Assembly: GCF_027244095.1 (NCBI RefSeq)
Contig: NC_069671.1
Coordinates: 1,922,001-1,986,000, forward strand
DNA: 64,000 bases
Origin: Hemicordylus capensis
Lineage: Eukaryota > Chordata > Lepidosauria > Squamata > Cordylidae
Reading direction: 5' to 3'
Made by a program: the position numbers and the translations under genes. The notes beneath the pieces are model-generated. The model made no database searches, was not told the origin of the DNA, and saw nothing but the letters and a program-made list of their open reading frames with translations. How positions within the stretch are numbered: position 1 is the first letter of the stretch; each line of letters starts with the position of its first letter. This document shows positions 28,012-39,707 of this stretch, one piece after another.

Positions 28012-28480
28012 AGGGTTAAGTGCCATCAAGTCAGTGTTGACTCTTAGCGACCACAGAGATAGATTCTCTCCAGGATGATCTGCCTTCCACTTGGCCTTGA
28101 AGGTCTCTCAGTGGTGCCTTCATTGCTGTCGCAATCAAGTCCATCCACCTTGCTGCTGGCCATCCTCTTCCTTTCTTGCCTTCCGCTTTTCCCAGCATGA
28201 TGGGCTTCTCAAGGGAGCTGGGTCTTCGCATCATGTGCCCAAAGTAGGATAGTTTGAGCCTGGTCATTGGTGCCTCGAGTGAACATTTTGGATGGATTTG
28301 TTCTATGATCCATTGTTTTGTTTTCCTGGCTGTCCATGGGATCCTCAAAAGTCTTCTCCAGCACCAAAGTTCAAAAGCATCAATGCTTTTTCTATCTTGC
28401 TTCTTCAAAGTCCAGCTTTCGTGCCATCCTCCATGCAGAGTTCCCCCACAAGACCTTCCTTTGGTGTTTGCATAACGTTC
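28012..28480 (-). mobile_element. Bov-B (RTE) LINE, 3' end
   Basis: The minus strand encodes KSIDAFELWCWRRLLRIPWT and LKLSYFGHMMRRPSSLEKPI, ending SWRESISVVAKSQH. These are hallmarks of the Bov-B protein end. The 3' UTR (GTGCCATCAAGTCAGTGTTG on the plus strand) matches the Sauria SINE tail. It is 5' truncated, with a frame open over about 160 codons. Confidence 0.9.
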
Positions 28481-28929
28481 CAAGTACTGACAGCCTCTCC
28501 TCTCCAATCCCCGCACCCCGCAGCCCTGCTATGAATGGCTGCAGAGCGGCAGTGCTCCGAAAGCGTCCCTCCATCAGCATCGTGGGGCAAATTTGCATGT
28601 CCTTCTCCATGTGTACTTCAGCCTCCTGAACCAGGCTGAGGGGAGAGAAGCAACCACCGCACAGATTCATAACCGTCATTGTAGCAAACGGGAATTGGAG
28701 ATGGGTATAGAAAATCAGATAAGATTAAAAGCAAAAAATGGAAACGCAGATACCTTGCCAGAGCATCTATTGATCGGATGTAGAGATTCTGGAGCATAGC
28801 AAATGCGGGGCTGAAGCTAGTAAAGACAAAAGGGCTGGCATTCATGGATAAGAATCCTCCAGTGGCCCACTTTAACCTGGAAGAGGTGAGTTCTGAACAT
28901 GAGAACAGCCCTCCAGGGTCCGGAGCACC

Positions 28930-29835
28930 CAGGAAGAAGCTGCCTCCGACTGAGTCAGACCCTTGGTCTAGGGGTGTGCACGGAACCAATTCCGGCAGTT
29001 CTGTTCAAATTCGAACCAGACTGTTGGTCTGCGAGCCAGTTTGATTCGGACTGGTCCCCCGCTCGGTTCGCCAGTTGAACCGGTTTAGAATCAGTTTGAT
29101 TCAGTTCGAGAGGTAGGCTTGTAAAGTTATTAGTGTTTAGCTTTTTATTAATAACTTTCAATTGGAAACCTATTTTTAAAATGTAATTTTAAATGTGGTA
29201 TTAGCCTGGCCTTTTAAGTTCTTGCACTTTATTAGTCTTATTTTACATTGTAGCTCTTTTATTCATGTTGTGAGCCGCCCTGAGCAATTGTGTGCTGGAA
29301 TGGTGGGGTAAAAATACTTTTAAAAATAATAATATAATAAATAAAGGGGAGGGCTGGATCAAGTCTGGAGCTTAGAGGAGCTGCCGCCGCCGCCATCAGT
29401 GGTAAGCTGTCCTCTCCCCCCACCCGCCCCGCCACCATCATTAGTATTTTAAAGGCAGGATTCCTCTTTGCTTGTAAAGGGGAATCCTCACCAGATTGCC
29501 CTTTCCAAGCATACCCCTCAAACCGCCAAACTGGCTCCGAACCGTTTCCATTTGAGCCAGGATCAGTTCGGTTAGAACTCTGACTAGCACTCCTTCTGGG
29601 GGCCAGTCCAAGTTTGAACTGGTCATACCGGTCCAGTTCGAATCAAACTGGGCTAGAATAGAACCAATTCCACCCATCCATTCTTCGGTCCATCTAGCTC
29701 AGCATTGTGTACACTGACTGGCAGCGGCTCTCCAAGGTTTCAGGCAGGGGTCTGGAGATGCTGCCAGGGAGGGGACCTGGGCCCTTCTGTGGGCAAAGCA
29801 GACGCTCCAGCACGGAGCTCTGGCCCCATCCCTGG
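28930..29835 (-). repeat. Composite SINE split by a ~700-bp insertion
   Basis: The tail piece 28930-28968 (GACTGAGTCAGACCCTTGGT) and the rest from about 29687 (GTCCATCTAGCTCAGCATTG) are continuous in intact copies. Confidence 0.78.
28969..29680. mobile_element. TA-flanked DNA element (GGTTCGAA type) holding an L2-like insert
   Basis: Begins TAGGGGTGTGCACGGAACC and ends near GAACCAATTCCACCCATCC. 29115-29345 is an L2-like 3' end (TTGTGAGCCGCCCTGAGC with an AATAAATAAA end) inserted in it. Confidence 0.6.
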
Positions 29836-31605
29836 GTGCTGAGTTAGCAGGATGTTGTGTTAGGCGACCCTTTGCTCTGAGGGGCCTCAGACCGAACTCT
29901 GAGCCAGCAAGGCTCTTCGGATGTTCTTACGGGAAACACACAGACCTGGCAACTGGTTTGAAAGGAGCCCTTCCCTGCAGCCAGGCAAAGCGTCTGGTCA
30001 GCTGGCAAACTTGATCAAGGGAACAGGGGCCCAGATGCTGCGTGTGTGTGGGAACAACAAACAGGTGTGAGTCAGGGGTTCTCAAATATGGGTCCCCAGA
30101 TGTTGTTGGACTACAACTCCCATCATCCCTGGCCACAATGGCCATTGGCCCTGGTGTAAATGTTCCTCCAGATTCCATGCTGTGCTTTCAGAGGTAACTG
30201 AAGGTTTGCAGATGCCCAGTTAAAACAGTGCTTCTCATGCAAGAGGTGGGGAAACGCGCCCTGAAGGTGTCGGATGCCGCAGAGATGGTTCAGCCGCAGA
30301 AGTCCTCAGGGCTGCGCGAACGACACTTGGAGTTGACTCTGTTTTTATTTATTATTTTAATCTGTTCCTCATTAAAAATGCATCGTTTGGGGGATTTAGG
30401 GAGGCTCATCCATTAAGCACAAGTGGGAGTCCCTCTCTTCGCGCACCCGTAAAGATGATTTTTAGGAAGTATTTTACATAAACGAGACACCGCTCTCATT
30501 AGCAGCTTGTTTCACACCCATGTTTGCAAGGATAAAACTATAGCGGGGCATGGCTTCTGCCCAGGACACAGGAGGCATTTGCAGATCTAGGTTACCCTGG
30601 AGTAATTGCCGGGGCTCCGGTGAGCAATTCCCACCCCACCGATAGCCCTCCTGTGAAGCATTCAAGTTGATTGAATTATAGTCGTACAGAACACTCAGTG
30701 TGTGCTGCAGACTTTAGCATGTCTTTAAAATTAAGTGCGGCTTTCATGCACTTTGCTGATATGGGATGGAATTATTTATATTGTGCATATAAATCACAGA
30801 AATTACCTTTTCTCTAGGCGTTGAATAATAAAAAGGCTTCTTCAGGAGGCCCTGAATGATGCTTGTTGAATCATTAAACAAGATGCTTGTTTAAGTGGAC
30901 CTTGATGGCTGATGGCTACTAGCTAATGAGTTTGTACTTGGTACAAAACCCTGCTTGGTTTGTGTGGGGGAGAGCTGGAGGGAACCACTAAAATCTAAGT
31001 GTGGAAGCCGTCTGAAGTCCAGGTAAATGAACGGAGTCGTTTTGTTTCTCCTGATCCTCTCCCTCTTCCTTTCCAGCATCCTGTTTATGAAACCCGATAG
31101 TCTTAAGATTTAAGAAAATTTCCTCGCCTGCCTTACCGCCTGCTTTACTGACAGGCCGTATTGCTGGAATTCCAGTTATAAAACTTTTGTGTCTATTTGG
31201 GTCTGGGGAAGTGGTAGATTTGATTCATTTATTCCTTGGTTGTAATTTTTATAATGGTTTGTGTGAAACAGTTATTTGTCCACTGCCTATGCTCTGTCCC
31301 GGGAGGTCCTTGGAGTTTTATGTCAGTTTTTAAATCAGCTGATGTTAGGTCTCATGCTGCAGAAAAAGTGGCCTTTTAAAAATTTAGCCCCTGCTATGAA
31401 AATTCCCGGGAAACCAATGGAACGTGCTTGATTATTACAGTCAATGTTCCATGACATGAGTCTTTTGGAAATCTACATGTAACTGTCTTAATTTTAACCT
31501 TGTCTGAACGTTTGTTATGGCTATGGCCAAACAAATAAATTAATGGGGGGGAGGTTGCAATTGGCTGGCAAGAAGGCACTTTGTGGGGGACTCGAAGGAC
31601 ACATG
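29836..31605. other. Intergenic, mostly unique; candidate conserved sequence
   Basis: A half hAT-type copy (GGGGTTCTCAAATATGGGTC) lies at 30073-30160. From 30170 to 31560 the sequence is AT-rich, complex and free of recognised repeats. No coding frame is credible. Confidence 0.5.
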
Positions 31606-32019
31606 GGGGCCATTCACATGATGGGTGGGCAGGGGGTCAGGCGGGGGTGGGGGGAAGGCTGGTCCAACTCACCTCCCCCCCCGATGATTGCTGAAATATT
31701 GCGTGGAGCACAGGCAATCCACGCTGCATAGTGCAGTACGAAGCTCCGGAGGCCAAGTTGTGGGATACCTGGAGGCCAGGACCACACAATTCCTTGGGGG
31801 ATTCCCCCAGGAGACGGGGACCCTGAACCGCAGGTCCAGTGAACACATGATCCCAGAGCCCGGGTTAAGGGCTTGCCCGGCCAAAAGCTGGGTTAAAAAA
31901 ACTGGCCTAGATGGTGCTGGCCCATCCTGATTGGGCCCGATCTCGGTGGTTCTCACACACAGACTAATTCAGGCTGGGCTTCCCTAGCCTGGGTTAGGGT
32001 GCGTGTGAAAACAGCCTCA
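31606..32019. repeat. Possible non-autonomous DNA element
   Basis: Starts GGGGCCATTCACATGATGGG and ends GGTGCGTGTGAAAACAGCCT. Part of the same end recurs at 44950-45062 (GCTCGTGAGAACAGCCTTA). Confidence 0.4.
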
Positions 32020-32102
32020 TTGTTTGCTTTAGGGGAACTAGAAAGACTATGCAGAGAAGTATGGGGAGGAGGCGATCTCATGTGCACGAACTGGTTCGGA
32101 AC

Positions 32103-32557
32103 TAGGGATGTGCATGAACTGGTTCGGAAGCCCTTTTATGGCCCTCCAAACCGGTTTGCAGTTTCAGCCGGTTCGAAGGTGAGGGGGATAGCTTTAAGGA
32201 CTGGGGGTGGTGCTCTTACGCTCCCCCTGCTGCATTTCCCCCACCAGCATTGTCATTGAAATTGATCCCGCGGGGCGGCAGCGTACTTCCTTGCCTCCTC
32301 GGTGTATGTCGGACCGGAAGTACCTGGAAGTGTTCAGTGTGCGATGTGCGCTGAGCACTTCCAGGTACTTCTTGTCCAACGTACCCTGGGGTGGCAAGGA
32401 GGTACTCTGCCGCCCCGCGGGATCAATTTCAATGACAGCACCAGTGGGGAAAATGTGGCGGGGAATGCCTCTGCTCTTGAATGGGGAAACTTGCCTTTTG
32501 TGCCAGCACCCCATGGCCCAGCCCCAAAACTGAGAGGGGGAGGTGTTGCACATCCGT
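32103..32557. repeat. TA-flanked DNA element (GGTTCGAA type)
   Basis: Begins TAGGGATGTGCATGAACTGG and ends GGTGTTGCACATCC. Two internal segments (about 32245-32330 and 32345-32430) are reverse complements of each other. Confidence 0.65.
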
Positions 32558-33000
32558 TTGCAGAGATGCATACATATTGCTGGAAATATACAACCCTGCC
32601 CTCCGCAAACAACCAGCTCATCACACTGACAGCCATTTTGTTAATGGAGAACAGAAATGACAGCAAGATTTCTGCTATCAGCATGTGAACGCAGTTAATA
32701 ATACCCAGCAGGCGGAATTATTTAATGAAAAATAAGCAAATAACCCAGGAGGTTGTATTTAGAAATAAGCGGTATGATTTATTCCTTTTATTAGAAATGA
32801 TGATGAGAGATTCCCTCTGCCAGCTTGAACAATGGAACACATTTGCTCCGTCAGGGACATTTGGAGCCCAAACAAACAAATTCCTTTTCTTAAAAAAAAA
32901 AAAAAAAAGCAGAACCCAAACCCTCTGGCGTACACTTTGAGTGAATCTGGGGGGCAGACACCTCGACATCTCAGTGAGTTACTTCAACTGGGTTTGGTCA
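32558..33000. other. Intergenic, repeat-free AT-rich stretch
   Basis: 32570-32830 looks unique and complex, a candidate conserved non-coding element. A poly-A run lies at 32892-32908. Confidence 0.4.
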
Positions 33001-33013
33001 CTATGGCTTAGGC

Positions 33014-33152
33014 CAGGGAGTGCTCAAACCTGGGTGCAGAATGTTTTACTGGACTACAGTTCCCATCACCCCAAGTCACTTTGGCCATTGTGGCTGGAGA
33101 TTATGGGAGCTGGTGTTCAAAAACATTGGGGCCCCAAGGTTGAGATCCCCTG
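33014..33152. mobile_element. hAT-type palindromic element with target duplication
   Basis: Ends CAGGGAGTGCTCAAACC and GGTTGAGATCCCCTG. Flanks GCTTAGGC and GCTGAGGC agree at 7 of 8. Confidence 0.86.
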
Positions 33153-33214
33153 GCTGAGGCAATGGGATGGGTGTTGGGGGGGGAGTAGGAATTGGGCCCC
33201 ATGAGAGGTCCATT

Positions 33215-33490
33215 GTGGTCTAGCTGGGCCCCCTGATGTTGGACTACAACTCCCATCATCACTAGCCACAGTGGCTGTAGCTAGGGATGATGGGCATTGT
33301 GGTCCAACTGTAGCTGGGGACCAGGGTTCCCTCTAACAGGAATTCTCAGAGGGTGTTGACTACAACTCCCAGAATCCACAGCTGCAATGGCTTTTGCTGG
33401 GGGATGATGGGAGTTGTAGTCAACAACATCTGGGAATCCCTGTTATTGGGAACACTGTTGGGGACCCAAGGTTGGGAACCTCTCAGCTAG
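33215..33490. repeat. hAT-type element split by a second one
   Basis: The first arm runs to 33321 and the closing arm (GGGACCCAAGGTTGGGAACC) follows 33458. Confidence 0.75.
33322..33457. mobile_element. hAT-type element nested in another hAT-type element
   Basis: Ends CAGGGTTCCCTCTAACAGG and GGGAACACTG. Flanks CTGGGGAC and TTGGGGAC agree at 7 of 8. Confidence 0.88.
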
Positions 33491-33898
33491 ACCTGGGATG
33501 GCCAACTTCTGTATTCTTGGGCAGTGGGCTGACACTTCTGCTGTGTTTCTTGCTGCAGAAATTAAGTCTCTCTTGAGTAGCCGGGCTTTGGAATAAAACT
33601 GGTGCTAGTAAGCAGGAAGGCCTTCACAGTTATAGTTACGGGTCACACGACTCGTATTGGGTCGTACGATACGAGTCATACGGGTTACACAAGCATAGCC
33701 ATTCATTCTTTACAAAATCTGAAAGGAGGATGGTGGAATACCTCTCTGTTTCCTTCATACTGGAATATGCTGTTGTTTCCTTATGAAAGAAACCATGGGC
33801 GAACATTTTGCCATAGCCTTGATTTAAATAGGATAAAGTAGCCAGAGCTTGGGGGCCAAATCCAGCCAATTGGCCCTCCCAGGCCTGAAGGATGGCAT

Positions 33899-34213
33899 TA
33901 GGAATTTAGGAAGCTGCCACTCACTGAGTCAGACTATGTGTCCGTCTAGCTCAGTACTGCCAACACAGACTGGCAGCGGTTTCTCCAGGGTTACAGGCAG
34001 GAGTCTCTCCCAGCCCTCTCTGGAGATACTGGCAGGATTAAACCTAGAACCTTCTGCATGCAAACATGTGGATGCTGTTCTACTGTGCCTTGACCTCATC
34101 CCCTAAGGGGAATATCTTACAATGCTTACATGTCTCCCATCCAAATACAAAACAAGGCAGACCCTGCTTAGCAAAGGGGACAATTCATGCTCACTACCAC
34201 AGGACTAGCTCTT
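33899..34213 (-). repeat. Composite 5S/tRNA SINE with CR1-like tail
   Basis: Full reverse copy, AGGAATTTAGGAAGCTGCC to CACAGGACTAGCTCTTG. Confidence 0.85.
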
Positions 34214-34654
34214 GTCCCCACTGGACCTGAAAGACTCGGATTCAGTTTCAATTTAACTCTGATCTGCATTCAAATGGCATGTGGAAACAGTGTCACACAG
34301 GGCTCAGGGAAAGGAAAATGCCAAGTGGTTGAAAACAGAAACTGGCCCAAAATCCGCCCTCTATGTCTGCTGTCCGTGTGATGTGGCTTCAGCCTGGCAC
34401 TGCAGTTTACAGACGCAAGATGGCTGGACACATGCCCCCTCTGCCCCCCCCCCTTCCACTCTCACCACTGGATTTTTGCACATCCCAGGTAGGTTTGATC
34501 TGGGGACAAAATCGTTGAGGAAAGTTGGTTTACTGCAGTTAGTGTTTTTCTTCTGCTGACTGTGTTAAAAAAGGTGAAGGAAGAACTGACCTTCGAAGTC
34601 TGAGATGTGATTTCTGCTTTATTGTGAACACCCCTAACAACAACTTTTTCAGTT
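34214..34654. other. Intergenic, nothing recognised
   Basis: No repeat, coding or RNA signal was recognised. Confidence 0.5.
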
Positions 34655-35120
34655 TAGGAACAAGGCAACCCAGGAGGACAGGATAGAGTTCTATCAAATT
34701 ATGCATCGTGTGGAGAGAGAGAGAGAGAAGTTCTTCTCCCTCTTTCTCACAACACTAGAACCGGGCATCCCATGAAATGCCCAGGAAATTTAGGACCAAC
34801 AAAAGGAAGTACTTCCCCACACATTACCTATGGCGCTCTCTGCCATGGGGTGTAGTGATGACCACCAGATTGGATGGCTTTGGCAAATCCGTGGAGGACA
34901 GGTCCATCAATGGCTACTCATCTGATGGCTATAGGCCACCTCCAGCCTCAGAGGCAGGATGCCTCTCAATGCCAGTTGCAGGGGAGCAACAGCAGGAGAG
35001 AGGGCAGGCCTTCATCTCTTGCCTGCGGGCTTTCCAGAGGCATTGGGTGGGCCGGTATGGGAAACAGGATGTTGGATTAGAAAGGCCTTGGGCCCGATCC
35101 AGCAGCCCTGTTCCCATGCC
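34655..35120 (+). mobile_element. CR1 LINE 3' end, worn
   Basis: Plus-strand pieces of the ORF2 end (FRTNKRKYFPTHY, LWRSLPWGVVMTTRLDGF, SINGY) then the 3' UTR (CTTGGGCCCGATCCAGCAGC). Small insertions and losses interrupt the frame. Confidence 0.8.
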
Positions 35121-35552
35121 CTTAACCACCGAAAGGCAGTTCTCAGGAACAATGCTGCTAAATGCCCCCTGCCAGTCTGGGGGTGGGGGCACATTTGCCA
35201 CAAAGAAAGTTGCTGCAAGAGGGGATCGTTAGGTGGTCATCATCAGGGCAGGAAGAAGACCCAACTGTGCATCCAAGACCAACAAGGCTTGGTGTGAAGC
35301 TTTGGGTTGGGAGTGGATGTCTTTTGTTCTTATTTTTGCACTCTGGTTGGTGCTCAGATTTGCCTTGGAGAAGTGCCTGCAGCGCTGTCCATACCTGCTG
35401 GAATCTATCCCTTTTTGTATTCGCTTCTTCCTGATTTCTGCATGTCAATGAAGGAGCTGGTTCACCACAGCTTCCAACAATGAAAATCAGGACATGCTTG
35501 TTAACACCCTAGATCTCACAATACACAGAGACACAGACACAAATGCAGAGAC

Positions 35553-35554
<2 letters not shown>
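35121..35554. other. Intergenic, nothing recognised
   Basis: No repeat or coding signal recognised. Confidence 0.45.
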
Positions 35555-35621
<67 letters not shown>

Positions 35622-35622
35622 C
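35555..35622. repeat. (CT)n then (CA)n microsatellite
   Basis: About 45 bases of CT repeats followed by about 24 of CA. Confidence 0.97.
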
Positions 35623-36370
35623 CTGAAAACTCTGCGCTTCCTGATATATGCTTCCTCCCTTTATTCTGTAATAGGCTCCCTTCTGTTGATTGAAAAGCCA
35701 AGAGGCTGTTTGTCCTTTCGGCGAAAGATATATTTGAAAAACAGAATGGACTAACAATGCATTACCAAGAGTTTGAAATATCACCCCCACCTCCTGCCGT
35801 GCCAGTGTGTGAATGATTAGGCTGTGCCTAAATGCGCATGCATTTGCATGCATGGGCACAAGGAGCCAAGATGTTTGATTTCTAGAGACCCTGGGGTGGG
35901 TGGGGAGTGGGACCCTGAAGAAGGATGGCTCCAGCAACCCACACAAACAACAGCTGAGCAAGGCGTTCCCAACAAGCAAACATAGGGACGGAATGGAGTC
36001 AGAGATTTACCAGGGACAGCTAACAGAAAGTAGGGACTGTCCTTGAGAAATAGGGACAGGGGGAACCCGTGGTTCATAACACACCGGCTGTATGCTTGGG
36101 CCTGGTCCGTGCCTGCATGTGCATTCCCTGCCTTCTTCTACCCTTTATTACTGGACGCTTGCATGACTAGCAACGTCATGTGTGAACTCGCTCAACTCTG
36201 AGGTGATGCCAAAGTTCTGTCTGTGGCGCTTGCTATCTGTGAAGGTTCATCCACGCATCACACATCCTCCATCCCTCCGTGTTGCTGCCACCCAGTCATG
36301 CGTTTTGCATGTCTGAATGTGCTATCGCAGATATCCAGACCATAAACAGAACTTTCCATGATGCCTTTGC
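35623..36370. other. Intergenic, nothing recognised
   Basis: No repeat family or gene recognised. Confidence 0.45.
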
Positions 36371-36899
36371 AATGGGGCTAGTTCACACAATCAGCCATCC
36401 AGCACAGCCGTCCTCACAATCCCTGGGCATGGCTTGATTCCTTCAGACTTGATTCAACCCTTGTTAGTTAGTGAGCTGAAGGCCTGAACTGACTCCACAG
36501 AAGACAGTTGTGTTGGAACACAAGAGAACGGTGCAAGTCTTCATTGTCTCTGATGCCCACACATGCAAGTTGCCACTTGATGCGGCAGGTGTCATGGCAT
36601 GGGCATGCATGTGTGAAGCAGGCTGAAGGGTACAGTAATCCAGCACCATGTGATGCACATACATGCAGGAACCAGCCCTATCTGGGTGCAAAATCTTCCT
36701 CATCAGAGAGGTACACGCTATTCCAGAGACTCATTCACACAATCGTTCAAATGCAAGTTTGGTGTGGCTTACCAACATTTGCGTGATTGTGTGGAACCAG
36801 GCCAAGGTGGGCCATAAACCACCTTGGCAAGGGTTCACACAAGCACTTCGGTGTCAGTAACCCACATTAAACCTGCATTCGGATAATTGTGTGAACAAT
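36371..36899. repeat. Possible DNA element with TTCACACAAT ends
   Basis: GCTAGTTCACACAATCAGCC near 36375 and its inverse (AATTGTGTGAACAATCTAG) at the right end. Inner TTCACACAATCG and GATTGTGTGGAAC also pair. Confidence 0.4.
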
Positions 36900-37650
36900 C
36901 TAGTATTTTCTCACTGTCTTTCCTCACCCTTTACTGAGGAATCAAACTAAAATAAAATAAAAATAACCCATCCTCTTATTATATTCACTAAGTACATTCT
37001 TCATCGGAAGCTAAACCTGGATAATTCATGGGCCGATATCAAGCCTGCTCCACATTCTGGGAGAATCGGATTATCAAGGAGAACTTGTGTACTCAGGAGA
37101 AGTGCATACAGAAGGACTGGTTTGGGAGAATGGCAAACTGCGTGCAGTTCATGTATGTCTAGTTATTCACACACGATCCCTATTTAGAGGTTATGCTGTA
37201 ACTCAGGTACCTTTTGCTAGAGATGCAGCTCCGGATTTCATCGACTCTGAGCACCAGCAGATCACTATTGATCACTAGGGGCATTGCAGGTAGAGACAGC
37301 CAGTAAGGGCCTCCCCTCTCCGACCACGCTTCCTCTGCTCTGGTTCCTCTTTGTTAGACTGATCCCCTCAGGTTTCATTCTCTCATCTGCAAAGAGAGAC
37401 TTCCTTCTTCTCCCTTCTCCTCTTCCTCTATGTAGCTAGCAGCAAGGCATGTAGGCCTTACCTCCCTCCCTGATGGATTTCCTAAATAAACTACTTGATT
37501 TAGAACTTTAACTCCATGGAACTTTCCAGATTAAACCCTGCAATGGGGTCACGGCAGATCTCGGAAGTGATCTGTATTGTACATGCATATCAAATAATGT
37601 GTCAATAGGATGACTCTTTGGATACAATCCAGTACAGTGTTAGGGCCACT
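36900..37650. other. Intergenic, nothing recognised
   Basis: A 63-codon frame at 37087-37278 has no recognised family and is not supported. Confidence 0.4.
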
Positions 37651-37785
37651 TTCGCCCAGGAGGTCTCAAAACTGGGTCTCCAGCTGTAGTCCAACAACCA
37701 CTGAGAAGCTCTGCCTTAGCTTATTCAGTCCGGGCGCATACACATATAACTGCTGGAATCTGGCCAATGATTACCTATCTTAACC

Positions 37786-37875
37786 CAGGGGTTCCCAAAC
37801 TCAAGTCCCCAGGCGTTGCTGGACTACAACTCCCATCATCCAATGGCCTTTAGTGATTGTGGCCAGAAAACCCTG
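37786..37875. repeat. hAT-type element, shortened
   Basis: CAGGGGTTCCCAAACTCAAG and GGACTACAACTCCCATCATC. The second arm is mostly lost. A half arm also lies at 37655-37715. Confidence 0.6.
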
Positions 37876-37891
37876 GCTTCTGGAATATGGG

Positions 37892-38173
37892 TAGGGATGT
37901 GCATGAAATTTGCTTGAATCGATTTGAATTTGAATAGAATTCAAAATAGTTCAAGTTCAAAACCATTGACTAGAGTGGAGATGTGCTCAAATCAATTTAA
38001 ATTCACCCAAAGTCAAATCGAATTTGGTGGAATTTGACTGAACTTGATTAAACTTTGGGCTAATTCGAATCGATTTGAGCAAATCTCCACTCTATTCAAT
38101 GGTTTTGAAGTTGAATAGATTCAAATTCGATTCAGATCCAAATCGATTCGAGTGAATGTCATGCACATCCCTA
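37892..38173. mobile_element. Long palindromic DNA element with TA flanks
   Basis: A 282-bp element. TAGGGATGTGCATGA and TCATGCACATCCCTA are its ends. The two halves pair along almost their full length (GAATCGATTTGAA-type and CCATTGA...TAGAGTGGAGAT blocks). Confidence 0.88.
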
Positions 38174-39707
38174 AATACGGGGTGGGGGTATTAACAGGGA
38201 AGTACTGAACAGAGGTAGGGAAGAGATTGTACCTCTCTGATGACGAAAACATTACCAACTTCATCTGTATCCGTCTCTGTCCCGGCCTTTTGACAAGGAG
38301 TGAAGGGTAACGGGCATGGGGCCCCTGACCTGTTTAGTATCTCAGAAAGGAAAAAAAAACATTTAAGAATAGACTGAACTATGGTACAAAATACAAAAAA
38401 CCAACCAACCCAAAAAGCACGGGAATCGTGAAAGTCTCTTTGATCTAGCCACAGTATAACAAGAGCCGATAGCTCGCAAGTGAAAAGTTGGACAGACTCA
38501 AATTAGAAATAAGGCACAGGTTTGCTTTCTTCTTCTTCTTCTTTTAAACAGGGGAAATGGTTAACCGTCGGAACAGGCTGCCCAGGAAAGGAAGGAATTC
38601 TCCATCGCTCAGAAGTCTGCACCTCAAGACAAGATAACTGTTGTAAAAGAGACACTTTACCCAGGTATGTTAGACGGGGCTTAGTGGAAGGGGCATCTAC
38701 ACTGTTAAGATGGCAGACTTGATGATGTTAGTGGTGCCGCTCTGAGCTTTATATACAATATGGTGACATGGTACAGGGCACAAAGGAGGTGGAGCCTCTT
38801 GCGTCTCCTGGAACATTCTGGCCCAGCGCCCCCTGGAGGAGAGGAGGAAGTTCTCCACGCCTGGTGTGACCTGCTTTGGAATATCCACATGCAAGACTTT
38901 TCCCAGGGCTGATGAGGATGGCCAATGAGGACACACCAAGCGTTCCCACTTCCGGGCAATCCAATCGCTGCTGGTGCCGTCCATCCGAACAACCCCCACA
39001 TCCGTATCGAGCAGGCTCAAATAAGCCCCTCCCACCCAGGCGGGGAGGGGGGGGTGAGGAAAAGTGCATAGATGTCGGACAGAGCCTGCCAAGCGGAGGT
39101 TGAAAGGTGGAGGCAGACAACGAGGGGTTTCTGTGTCCAGCCCTTGTGTGTTCATGTCCATGCAACGCCCGAATCTTGGATAGAAAATCCCGACGCGTGT
39201 GTATTGCTTAACTGATTATTCGGTTTATCATAAATATATATATATATATTATATATAATATTTTATATATTTCATAGGATTCTAATATCCGGTTATAAAA
39301 GCACACGGTATTGCATCACTCAGATTGGAAGGTGGGGTGGGGGAGGGTCTCCATGCACTTTTTTTTTTCATGCTTTTAACGTCTTAGTTTAAATGTTTTC
39401 CGCCACGCGGGTCCTGGTGATTCCCCCAGCGGAGCTGAGTCGGACCCGCCCTGCGGAAACGGAAACCATGCTATCTGCTGAAAAGACAGCGGCATCTCCA
39501 GTGGTGGGGGACCCCCTCGGAGACAGGAGGAAGGGCATGTGAATTTATGGGTGTGTGCAGGAGCTTTTGCCACCGAGAAATTACCGTTTCCCTCCCACCC
39601 CAGGCCCCCCGCGTGGCTACAGGTATTTATAGATAGTCAGAGTTTGTTTTCTCTGGTCTTCCAGAAAGTCCTTCTGCTGCCCGCCCGTCCGTGCGTCTGC
39701 CCGGGGG
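38174..39707 (-). other. CABP7 3' UTR and downstream
   Basis: No dispersed repeat was recognised from 38240 to 39700 apart from a TA run at 39228-39268, fitting a long 3' UTR. The poly(A) site was not located. The 154- and 138-codon frames at 38697-39165 (minus) lie here and look fortuitous. Confidence 0.45.

Noticed and set aside
28392-28679. Extension of the Bov-B LINE to 28690
   Set aside because: Beyond about 28480 the minus-strand frame no longer resembles the Bov-B protein.
37087-37278. 63-codon plus-strand frame
   Set aside because: No recognised family, no splice or promoter context.
38697-39165. Overlapping 154- and 138-codon minus-strand frames
   Set aside because: They lie in the probable CABP7 3' UTR, have no family resemblance, and two frames are open at once.
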